DNA of 64,000 nt, taken from assembly GCF_003259315.1 (NCBI RefSeq), contig NZ_QLLT01000017.1:62001-126000 (forward strand), read 5' to 3'. Of this stretch, positions 26,868 to 33,725 are shown one piece after another. This stretch comes from Kitasatospora sp. SolWspMP-SS2h. GTDB lineage: Bacteria; Actinomycetota; Actinomycetes; Streptomycetales; Streptomycetaceae. The notes under the pieces were generated by a model. It saw only the letters and a list, made by a program, of their open reading frames with translations, was not told the origin of the DNA and ran no database searches. Each line of letters starts with the position of its first letter. Positions within the stretch are counted from its first letter, which is position 1. Made by a program: the position numbers and the translations under genes.

Positions 26868-27698
26868 TCAGCGGCTGCGGCGGTCGATCCGGAGCTGCTC
26901 GACATACCCCGTGATCACGGGGTCTTTGAGCTCGCCGTGGAAGTTCTGGACGGTCCCCGCCTTGACCGGCAGCTCCGGTGCGGCATGCGCCGAGGGCGTG
27001 GAACCGGTGCGCGGAGCGCGGCTGCCGGACGCGGGCAGGTATCCGCAGAGCGATGCTGCGGGCAGGCCCGGGACGAGCAGTCGGCATGACATCTCGAACT
27101 CGGGCTTTTCGGCCACCCGGGCTGTGGAAGAAATAAACTGGCGTTCCGTCAGCTCCGGACGGGTACGTCCGGCCTGCACGGAGCGCTGGTAGACGGGCTC
27201 CGAGAGAACGGCCGCCAAGAACAGCCCGTTGTCGGTCGCGGCCTCGACGGCCTGGTAGGCCGCATCGCTGTTGACCAGTCGACAGGCGTCGTTGATCGCG
27301 GTGCCGCGGTGGTCGGGGACGCTCAGTGGGCCGACATGGACGGCGGTGCGGAGGCGGATCGCCGGTGCGGCGGCCATCCGAATGCCTTCGTAGCGCTGGA
27401 GGGCGGCACTCAAGTTCCCCAGGAGGGGATCGACCAGTCGTGCAACGTGCTGGGGCGGGAGCAGAAGGATGACGCCGTCGCCGGCATCCTTGTACCCGGC
27501 GTCCAGGGGCTGGGGCGCGAGCAGTCCGCTCTGCGCGAAGACGGTCTCCAGGATGCTGTCCAGATCGGACCGGACGGATGCCATCTGAACTTCGGGGAGC
27601 TTGCTGTAGCCCTTCATGTCGACGACCATGACGGCCTGTTCGGGCGGCACGTCGTGGCCCGGTGCGTCGTAGTCCGGTGTGGAGACGGAGGAAGTCAC
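26868..27698 (-). CDS. Class III nucleotide cyclase, predicted adenylate cyclase
   Basis: 276 residues from GTG at 27698 with GAAAGG upstream. The cyclase homology domain spans about 20-190. All catalytic positions can be read: metal ligands Asp27 (VVDMKGYS) and Asp74 (DAGDG), the K-x-x-G-D lysine Lys70 and the partner Asp129 that select adenine in adenylyl cyclases, and transition-state Asn136 and Arg140 (GTAINDACRL). It is therefore predicted to make cAMP rather than the pyrimidine cNMPs of classic Pycsar. The C-terminal tail 247-276 (VQNFHGELKDPVITGYVEQL) repeats a motif of the neighbouring P-loop protein. It is soluble, with no membrane span. A 26-bp palindrome lies upstream, after the Crp gene. 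Confidence 0.85.
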   Translation of the reverse strand: MTSSVSTPDYDAPGHDVPPEQAVMVVDMKGYSKLPEVQMASVRSDLDSILETVFAQSGLLAPQPLDAGYKDAGDGVILLLPPQHVARLVDPLLGNLSAALQRYEGIRMAAAPAIRLRTAVHVGPLSVPDHRGTAINDACRLVNSDAAYQAVEAATDNGLFLAAVLSEPVYQRSVQAGRTRPELTERQFISSTARVAEKPEFEMSCRLLVPGLPAASLCGYLPASGSRAPRTGSTPSAHAAPELPVKAGTVQNFHGELKDPVITGYVEQLRIDRRSR

Positions 27699-27763
27699 GG
27701 GTGGGTGGCCTTTCGGCAGCAAGGGAGGAGGACGAGGCCCCATGCTGCTAGGCCGGACGGACC

Positions 27764-27789
27764 GGCGGTGCCCAGTACTGGGCACCGCC
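27764..27789. promoter_or_regulatory. 26-bp perfect palindrome inside the cyclase operon
   Basis: The half-site GGCGGTGCCCAGT is followed directly by its exact complement. It lies 17 bp after the Crp stop and 65 bp before the cyclase start, in the only sizeable gap of the operon. It could be a Crp-family operator, or as RNA a hairpin that attenuates or processes the transcript. It does not match the enterobacterial CRP consensus. Confidence 0.65.
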
Positions 27790-27806
27790 ACGGTGGCCTG
27801 GGTCAC

Positions 27807-28460
27807 TCAGGCGAGCACCTCGGCCTGGATGGCCGACATGTTCCGGATGACCAGTCCGCCGCCGGCCTCGGTCCCGAGCCAACCCCGTTCTCGCCACGGT
27901 CTGATCGCGCTGCCCACGCCGTTCCGGGAGGCGCCGATCAGCTGCGACAGCTCTGTCTGGGTCAACCGCACCACGGTATCCGCGCCGTGCCGGGAAGCCG
28001 CCTGAACCAGTCGGCCCAGAGCGGCGGCCAACCGCACCGGCACCGGCGCGGTCGCCATTTCCAGCCGAACCGCCTCCGCCTCCCGAACACGTGCAATGGC
28101 GTGCCGTAGCAAGGGAACCGTCAGATCGTGTTCGTGGACGAAGGCGAGGAAGTCGGGGGCGGGGATGAGGTGGACGCGGCACGGTTCGGCGGCGATCACC
28201 GAAGCCGAGCGCGGCTGGGTGTCCAGGACCGCGAGTTCGCCGAGCAGTTCACCGGCGCCGCGGACGGCCAGCAGCGTTCGCTCGCCGTGGGCACCTGCCA
28301 GGGTGACCAGGGTAGATCCGGAGCTGAGCAGGATCACCTGGGTGCCGGGGTCGCCCTGGCGGAGCAGCATGGATCTGGCGGGACGGCTGCGTTCCGGCGC
28401 GAGATTGCGAAGTTCTGACCAGAGCTGATCGCCGATGAGAGATTCATGGCGAAGGTACAT
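27807..28460 (-). CDS. Crp/Fnr-family cyclic-nucleotide-responsive regulator
   Basis: 217 residues from ATG at 28460 behind AGGGGGGG. The N-terminal beta-roll ends in a phosphate-binding cassette G74-E75-L76-A77 ... P83-R84-S85-A86, the residues that hold the cyclic nucleotide in E. coli CRP. A long dimerisation helix (FVHEHDLTVPLLRHAIARVREAEAVRLEMA) follows, then a winged helix with recognition helix ELSQLIGASRNGVGSAIRPWRERGWL. It lies between the membrane effector and the cyclase genes, so it probably reads the cyclase product and controls this operon. The intact pocket supports ligand binding; the ligand and operator are inferred. Confidence 0.9.
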   Translation of the reverse strand: MYLRHESLIGDQLWSELRNLAPERSRPARSMLLRQGDPGTQVILLSSGSTLVTLAGAHGERTLLAVRGAGELLGELAVLDTQPRSASVIAAEPCRVHLIPAPDFLAFVHEHDLTVPLLRHAIARVREAEAVRLEMATAPVPVRLAAALGRLVQAASRHGADTVVRLTQTELSQLIGASRNGVGSAIRPWRERGWLGTEAGGGLVIRNMSAIQAEVLA

Positions 28461-28503
28461 GTGCCCCCCCTGGGTTTCTCCGAACAACAGCGGCACGATG
28501 GTT

Positions 28504-29019
28504 TCAATTCATGCAGGAAATCGCCAGGATGATTCCGGTCACCGTGCCCGCTGCGGCGATCAGGTCCACTGAGGTCCTGACGGCACGGAACTTCCGTTCG
28601 GCGAGCCCGGCCAAACGCCATAGGCGCTGCGCTTCCAGTTCGATCAGAGCCGCTCGGTCCAGAGTCGCCAGACCAGCGAGATTGCTCGTCGTCACCGAAC
28701 CGGACCGGAAGGGCTCCAGCCTGGCCAGCGACCGGCCTTGCGGTAGCACCGGCCGGATGGCGAGAAGCGCCGCCGCCGCAGAGGCGAGCAAGAGCACGCA
28801 GCCGCACAGTACCGCCGCGGTCAACAGCACCGTTCCAGTGGACCATACCGGGGTGGCCGCCAGCACCGCGGCCAGCGTGCCGCTGGCCAGGGCACATAGC
28901 GTGGCGGCCTTCCCGTCCGCACGCTGGAGCTCCACGAGCACCGCCGCCGACCTGGCGCCGAGCACCGATTCCACTGCAACGAGCGACGCATCGACGGAAC
29001 TGTCGTTCGTCTCCGACAT
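28504..29019 (-). CDS. Pycsar-TM-like membrane effector
   Basis: 171 residues from ATG at 29019 behind AGGGGG. The layout matches the Pycsar effector family (PF18967, formerly DUF5706): an N-terminal helix ending in ADGKAAT (34-40), two hydrophobic helices at about 41-58 and 62-88, the arginine-proline turn at 89-90, a long polar helix (LATLDRAALIELEAQRLWRLAGLAERKFRAVRTS), and a last hydrophobic helix at 150-170. In Pycsar, such proteins damage the inner membrane once the cyclase product is sensed, stopping phage growth. It is the first gene of the operon, with Crp and cyclase following. The similarity is judged by eye from motif order; no profile search could be run. Confidence 0.72.
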   Translation of the reverse strand: MSETNDSSVDASLVAVESVLGARSAAVLVELQRADGKAATLCALASGTLAAVLAATPVWSTGTVLLTAAVLCGCVLLLASAAAALLAIRPVLPQGRSLARLEPFRSGSVTTSNLAGLATLDRAALIELEAQRLWRLAGLAERKFRAVRTSVDLIAAAGTVTGIILAISCMN

Positions 29020-29523
29020 TGAAACCCCCTGAGATGGTCGGACGATTCAGGCGTGACCACTCTCCGGGGTACGAGTGCGTACGGGAGCCCGCCACCGGGC
29101 ACTGCTGCTGTTCGCCGCGTCACAGTCGGACGCGTGCAGCGGCTGAGAAGAGTCAGCCGACGTAGACCGTGCGGCAGATGCCGATTCCTCGCTCTTGTGG
29201 CGAAGGACGACTTTCGGGACGACAACGGCAAGAAGATCGTATGTCTGCGCAGATCCGGATTGCCGACGGACCGTGTTCTCCAAGTGCCTCGCCTGTGCAT
29301 CGGGAAACCCCGGGCCGGTACCGCGCGGGCAGCAACATGCGCAGCCGAGGCGCCGGGGCGGCCAAGTCGGTGGTGGATTCCTGTTATGGCAGGGCGTCCG
29401 GTGGATCTCCTAGGACGCGGGCGGGTGGGAGCGGATCGGACCGCCCCCGTCTCCCGACCGGTCCGGCCGCCGTCCGGTGCCGAGATCCGCAGCCCCGCCG
29501 ATCGTGCAAGGAGACCCACCCCG
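29020..29523. other. Divergent promoter region between effector operon and protease gene
   Basis: 504 bp without a supported gene. A 78-codon minus-strand frame (29047-29283) has only a TTG start and no ribosome-binding site. The part next to the effector (29020-29300) keeps the lower GC of the operon, and GC rises sharply towards the protease at about 29380, which may mark the right edge of the acquired segment. No operator-like palindrome stands out. Confidence 0.55.
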
Positions 29524-30909
29524 ATGGTTCAGCGCCCCCGGCCGACCCGCCCCGCGACCGCCGCGTCCGCGACCGCCCCGCTGCTCGCCGCCTTCACCGC
29601 GAGCGCCCTCCTGGCCGGCCCCGTCCTGCTCGCCGCACCGGCCGTGGCCGCGCCGGAGCCGTCGAGCGTCGACCACCACGCCGTGGTGCTGGTGAACTTC
29701 CGCAACAAGGCACTCACCGACGCCGCCAAGACCCGGGCCGACGCCGTGCGGAACTTCTTCGGCACCGGCAGCACCTCGCTCGCCTCCTACTACGCCAGGA
29801 ACTCCGGCGGCCGGATGCACGTGGTCCCCGCCCAGGGCGACGGGGTCTTCGGCCCGTTCACCATCGACATGGACGACTCCGCCGCCTGCGACAGCGGCAC
29901 GATGAACGAACTCGCCCGCAAGGCCGTCCCCGGCGTGCCGTTCGACCACATCTCCGTCGTCTTCTACTCCGACTTCTGCTCCGACTGGTGGGGGCTGGGC
30001 TCGGTCTCCGGCCCCAACAGCTGGTTCCACGAGGGGGCCGTCGACGACGGCGCCGCCATCATCCACGAGATCGGCCACAACCTCGGCTTCCAGCACCAGG
30101 AACGCCAGGTCTGCCCGGCCGGCACCTTCACCGCCTGCACCGCCGACGAGTACAGCCACCGCACCCCGATGGGCGGCGGCGGCGAGAAGAAGGGCCTCAG
30201 CGCCCCCGAACTCCTCTCGCTCCAGTGGCTCACCGCCCAGCAGACCGCCACCCCCACGACCGGCACCAGCGTCCACCTCACCCCGCTGCACGCCCCCGGG
30301 ACCGGCGGCACCCGCGCGATCGACCTGCCGCTCGGGACCGGCGGCGACCGCGTCGTCGTCGAGTACCGCACTCCCGACCCCGGCACCCCGGACATGGACG
30401 TGCCCCGGGGCGTCGCCGTCTACCGCGTCACCAAGGGCAACTACAGGGACGCCGTCCTGATCAGCAACACCGCCCAGCAGAAGAAGGCCGCCAACAACTC
30501 CCTCGACGTCAACGGCCCGGCCCTCACCGACGCCGCCCACCTGTCCGTCAGCGTCGTCGGCACCAGCGACACCGGGGCCGACGTCCGGATCCGGCTCGGC
30601 GCCGACGCCGCCCCGAAGACCACCGCCCCGGCCGCCGCCGCGCCCACCGCTGCCACCGTCGAGCCCGCGCCCTCCGGTGCCGCACCGGGACCGCTCTCGG
30701 CCGAGTACCCCGACCACCAGGCCGTCGACCCCACCAGCTCCGCTCCCGCCGCCCCCACCGCCACCGCCACCGACGGCCGGGGCCTCGCCCAGACCGGCGG
30801 CGGCGGTTCCGCACTGCCCCTGACCCTGGGCGCCGTCGCCGCCCTGCTGATCGGCGCCGCCCTCTTCCTCGTCAACCGCCGGGGCACCGGCCGCCGCGCC
30901 CGCCGCTGA
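29524..30909 (+). CDS. Sortase-anchored zinc metalloprotease (gametolysin/M6-like)
   Basis: 461 residues from ATG at 29524 behind AAGGAG. A signal peptide ends near AAPAVA (about 42). The catalytic zincin motif is H181-E-I-G-H185-N-L-G-F-Q-H191, and a downstream Met-turn candidate is HRTPMGG. Residues 200-360 form a beta-rich region. After a Pro/Ala/Thr-rich stalk come LAQTG at residues 421-425, a hydrophobic helix and the basic tail NRRGTGRRARR: a complete LAxTG sorting signal of the class E sortase type known in Streptomyces. It should be a cell-wall-linked protease of the gametolysin-like group. The substrate is unknown, and its link to the zinc locus is only positional. Confidence 0.88.
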   Translation: MVQRPRPTRPATAASATAPLLAAFTASALLAGPVLLAAPAVAAPEPSSVDHHAVVLVNFRNKALTDAAKTRADAVRNFFGTGSTSLASYYARNSGGRMHVVPAQGDGVFGPFTIDMDDSAACDSGTMNELARKAVPGVPFDHISVVFYSDFCSDWWGLGSVSGPNSWFHEGAVDDGAAIIHEIGHNLGFQHQERQVCPAGTFTACTADEYSHRTPMGGGGEKKGLSAPELLSLQWLTAQQTATPTTGTSVHLTPLHAPGTGGTRAIDLPLGTGGDRVVVEYRTPDPGTPDMDVPRGVAVYRVTKGNYRDAVLISNTAQQKKAANNSLDVNGPALTDAAHLSVSVVGTSDTGADVRIRLGADAAPKTTAPAAAAPTAATVEPAPSGAAPGPLSAEYPDHQAVDPTSSAPAAPTATATDGRGLAQTGGGGSALPLTLGAVAALLIGAALFLVNRRGTGRRARR

Positions 30910-30925
30910 GGACCGCCCCACTGCT

Positions 30926-30962
30926 CGGCCCGTCCGGCGGAACGCCGAAACCGGACGGGCCG
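30926..30962. terminator. Bidirectional terminator between convergent genes
   Basis: A 12-bp stem (30926-30937 with 30951-30962) has a 13-nt loop and lies between the protease stop (30909) and the stop of the opposite-strand surface protein (30999). Confidence 0.65.
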
Positions 30963-30998
30963 GAGCGCAGGTACGTGGACGCGCGGGTGCGGGCCGGG

Positions 30999-32147
30999 TC
31001 AGTCCGGGCGGCGGACGCGGTGACGGTCCGTCAGGAGTGCTGCTCCTGCGGCGAGCAGGAGTCCGGCCGTGACGAGGACGGGGGTGAGCGGGAACCCGGT
31101 GGAGGCCAGCTGCCCGGCGGTGGCGGTGGCGGCCGGTTCGGGGGCGCTCGCCGGTGCCGGGGCCGGGGCCCGGGTGGTGGCAGAGGCGGAGACGGAGGGC
31201 CGGGGCGAGGCCGGGCTCGGGTCGGGAGCCGCACTCGTGCTCGTACTCGCACTCGCACTCGCCGTTGTGCTGGGGCTGGGGCTCGCGCTCACGCCTGCGG
31301 AGGGCGACGGTGACGGTGACGGCGAGGATGACGGTGCCGCCGACACCGAGGGCGAGGGCGAAGGCGAGGGGGAGGTGCTCGGCTGGTCGCCGGGCAGGGT
31401 GATGGTCGCGGTGTCGAGGTCGCCGACGGCGAAGGTGTAGACGGAGCTGTCGCTGACGGGGCCGGTGCCGTTGAGGTCGGCGTTCCAGGTGAAGGTGAGG
31501 CGGTAGACGCCGGGCTCGGTGAAGGCCCAGTTGGCGTGCTGATGGGTGTTGCTGGGGACGGGGTAGTGGGCGGGCAGTCCCGCCCGGCTGTCGAGGACCG
31601 TCTCGGGTTCGCCGAACGGGGACCACTCCCAGAGCACGACGTCGCCGGGCCCGTCCACCGCGTCCAGCGAGAGGGTGAGGTCGCCGTCCACGTCGTCGGG
31701 GGTGAAGGACTGGGTGCTCCAGCCCGCCCAGATGAGGGCGGGGTCCTGGGTCTGCGGGATGCAGTAGACGGTGTCGCCGGGGGAGCCCAGGAACTCGAAC
31801 CCCGTGGTGTCGGCGGTGAGGTGGAGCGCGCCGGCCCCGGTGAGGTGCAGGATCACGGACTCGGGGGTGCGCCAGACCGGAGCGAGGGCGTCGCGGTCGT
31901 CGAGCAGCAGGCTCTGGAACGCGCCGTCGGCGATCCGCGGGGAGACCGCGTCCACGTGCCCGGAGTCGATGACGGTCCGTTCGGTGCGGACGGGGGCCTC
32001 GGTGTTGGCGAGGGCGGGCCGGACGATCTGGGCCTGCCGGGCGGGCGCACCGGCGGCCGGAGTGGCCGTGGCCCCGGCGAGGAGTGCCGCAGCGGTCAGA
32101 GCGGCAGCCGAAGTCAATTGGAACGAACGGGATGTGGGGCCTTTCAC
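30999..32147 (-). CDS. Choice-of-anchor M domain surface protein with LASTG signal
   Basis: 382 residues from GTG at 32147 behind AAGGAAGGG. After the signal peptide (ALTAAALLAGATATPAAGA) one choice-of-anchor M domain (TIGR03769) spans about 60-240; its hallmarks are DSGHVDAVSPRI, FLGSPGDTVYCIPQTQ, LIWAGWST, VDGPGDVVLWE and THQHANWAFTEPGVYRLTF. A long Ser/Pro/Ala low-complexity stalk leads to QLASTG, a hydrophobic helix and the tail RHRVRRPD. It is thus anchored by a sortase to the wall. The gene is divergent from the zinc transporter operon across a region with two Zur-like sites, so it probably rises in zinc starvation. The domain's role in zinc handling is not established; the HxHxNW motif could bind metal (inference). 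Confidence 0.88.
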   Translation of the reverse strand: MKGPTSRSFQLTSAAALTAAALLAGATATPAAGAPARQAQIVRPALANTEAPVRTERTVIDSGHVDAVSPRIADGAFQSLLLDDRDALAPVWRTPESVILHLTGAGALHLTADTTGFEFLGSPGDTVYCIPQTQDPALIWAGWSTQSFTPDDVDGDLTLSLDAVDGPGDVVLWEWSPFGEPETVLDSRAGLPAHYPVPSNTHQHANWAFTEPGVYRLTFTWNADLNGTGPVSDSSVYTFAVGDLDTATITLPGDQPSTSPSPSPSPSVSAAPSSSPSPSPSPSAGVSASPSPSTTASASASTSTSAAPDPSPASPRPSVSASATTRAPAPAPASAPEPAATATAGQLASTGFPLTPVLVTAGLLLAAGAALLTDRHRVRRPD

Positions 32148-32221
32148 GGCGCCCTTCCTTTCGATGCGGGACCGCACGGGCGGAGCCGGGTGGGGCGGGA
32201 GAAGGCAGACCTTATCCGATA

Positions 32222-32236
32222 TGAACATCATTTCCA
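32222..32236. promoter_or_regulatory. Zur-like box upstream of the anchor-M genes (left)
   Basis: TGAACATCATTTCCA fits the streptomycete Zur pattern TGANAATNATTNTCA with two mismatches, placed symmetrically. It lies 75 bp upstream of the minus-strand surface protein start. Confidence 0.5.
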
Positions 32237-32288
32237 ACTTCGATCCGAGGTTGGCCCGCGCTCGCCCGGAGCACCTTGCATATGAAAA

Positions 32289-32303
32289 TGAAAATGGTTA
32301 CCG
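32289..32303. promoter_or_regulatory. Zur-like box upstream of the zinc transporter operon
   Basis: TGAAAATGGTTACCG, preceded by an overlapping TGAAAAT copy, lies 45 bp upstream of the first gene of the operon (32348). The left half is perfect and the right half weaker. Confidence 0.5.
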
Positions 32304-32347
32304 TTTGCGCCGTCGAGCCCAACGAGGGCTCCGTGCAAGGAGGTTCC

Positions 32348-33001
32348 GTGCGCCGTCCTGCCCGCCTGCTCGTCACCGCAGGCGCCCTGATCGCCACGCT
32401 CGCAGCCGCGGGCCCCGCTTCCGCCACCTGCCCGATCGTCCTCGACCACGGCCACGTGGACGTGGTCGGCCTCGGCTACGAGAACGGCCGCCTGGAGGTG
32501 GGCGTCCACGACGAGAGCGGCACCGAAGAGGTCGAGTACACCCCCGAAGAGGTCGTCCTGAAGGCCCTGCCCGCCGCCGGGACGACCGTGCCGGCCGGCT
32601 CCGCGTACGCCTTCCTCGGCGCCGCCGGCACGCCGGTGTGGATCCTGCCCGAGGTGCAGAACCCGGACCTGCTCTGGGCCGGGTTCGGCGCGGAGGAGCT
32701 GTCCACCGGCGACTTCACCAACGACGCCGTCAACGTGCGGTTCCTGTCCGTCCAGGGCCCCGGCAAGGTCGCCGTCTACACCGACGACGTGTTCGGCGCG
32801 CCCGAGACCGTGCTCGTCGACAGCGGCGACGGCCTGCCCGACACCGTCACCCTGCACGCGGGCGACCACACCCACGCCAACTGGGCCTTCTCCAAGCCCG
32901 GCACCTACACGCTGAAGGTCAAGGCGGACGCCAAGGTCGCCGCCACCGGGAAGACCGTCAACTCGCGCACCGTCACCTACACCTTCCAGATCAAGAACTG
33001 A
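32348..33001 (+). CDS. Secreted choice-of-anchor M domain protein, first gene of the zinc operon
   Basis: 217 residues from GTG at 32348 behind AAGGAGG. A signal peptide (ARLLVTAGALIATLAAAGPASA) precedes a single anchor-M domain: DHGHVDVVGLGYENG, EEVVLKALPAAG, FLGAAGTPVWILPEVQNPDLLWAGF, VQGPGKVAVY, DSGDGLPDTVTL and HTHANWAFSKPGTYTLKV. It has no membrane tail and no sorting motif, so it is probably released or held by partners. Upstream in-frame ATGs (from 32282) overlap the Zur-like site and lack a ribosome-binding site. It heads a run of seven tightly spaced genes ending with the ABC transporter. Confidence 0.88.
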   Translation: MRRPARLLVTAGALIATLAAAGPASATCPIVLDHGHVDVVGLGYENGRLEVGVHDESGTEEVEYTPEEVVLKALPAAGTTVPAGSAYAFLGAAGTPVWILPEVQNPDLLWAGFGAEELSTGDFTNDAVNVRFLSVQGPGKVAVYTDDVFGAPETVLVDSGDGLPDTVTLHAGDHTHANWAFSKPGTYTLKVKADAKVAATGKTVNSRTVTYTFQIKN

Positions 33002-33012
33002 GGACCGTCGCC

Positions 33013-33663
33013 ATGCGCGCACCCACCAAGGCCCTGGGGTCCCTGCTGCTCGCCGCGGCGCTGGTCACGGGGATCACCACCTCCGCCAGCGCCACCACCG
33101 TCACCCTCTCCAGCGGCCACGTCGACGTGCTGGACATCGACTACAGCGGCGGGTCGCTCACCCTCGACCTGCTCGACTCGACCACCGCCACCACCGTCGA
33201 CCGCGCTCCGTCGGACGTCGTGCTGAACGTCCCGCTCGCCGCCAAGCACACCAACGTGCCCAACACGCCCGCCTGGTCCTTCCTCGGCACCGGCGGCACC
33301 GCCTGGATCCTCCCGCAGAGCCAGACCGCGGGCCTGCTCTGGGCCGGTTGGAACGCCACCGACGTCCCCGCCGGGGTCTTCCAGAACAACCAGGTGCAGT
33401 TCCAGCTCACCGCCGTCAGCGGTCCCGCCGGGTTCAGCATCTACACCGCGGCGGGCAGCACGCCCACCAAGCTCGCCGACAGCGACGACGGCCTGCCCGA
33501 CACCGTCACCGTCGCCGCCGGGGCGCACACCCACGCCAACTGGGGCTTCGACGCGGCCGGGACGTACCTGGTGACCTTCAAGGTCAGTGGCGTCCTCGCC
33601 TCGAACGGACAGACCGTCACCTCGGCCCCGCAGCAGTACACCTTCCACGTCCTGAACGCCTGA
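33013..33663 (+). CDS. Secreted choice-of-anchor M domain protein
   Basis: 216 residues from ATG at 33013, 11 bp after the previous stop, with GAGGA overlapping that stop. The signal peptide is GSLLLAAALVTGITTSASA. The domain has SSGHVDVLDIDYSGG, FLGTGGTAWILPQSQTAGLLWAGWN, VSGPAGFSIY, DGLPDTVTVAAGAHTHANWGF and YLVTFKVSG. It has the same length and layout as the preceding protein and is evidently a paralogue. No anchor is visible. The paired small anchor-M proteins may form a complex on the cell surface that serves the zinc-binding protein encoded downstream; this is inference from the operon. Confidence 0.88.
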   Translation: MRAPTKALGSLLLAAALVTGITTSASATTVTLSSGHVDVLDIDYSGGSLTLDLLDSTTATTVDRAPSDVVLNVPLAAKHTNVPNTPAWSFLGTGGTAWILPQSQTAGLLWAGWNATDVPAGVFQNNQVQFQLTAVSGPAGFSIYTAAGSTPTKLADSDDGLPDTVTVAAGAHTHANWGFDAAGTYLVTFKVSGVLASNGQTVTSAPQQYTFHVLNA

Positions 33664-33725
33664 CCCGGCGGGCCCGGTCCGGGCCCGGACGTCCGCAGCC
33701 CACCGACCCAGGAGTCGCGACCAGC

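Noticed and set aside
29047..29283. A 78-codon minus-strand frame upstream of the membrane effector
   Set aside because: It depends on a TTG start without ribosome-binding site, and its composition (Ser/Arg/Ala) does not suggest a folded protein. It lies where the operon promoter is expected.
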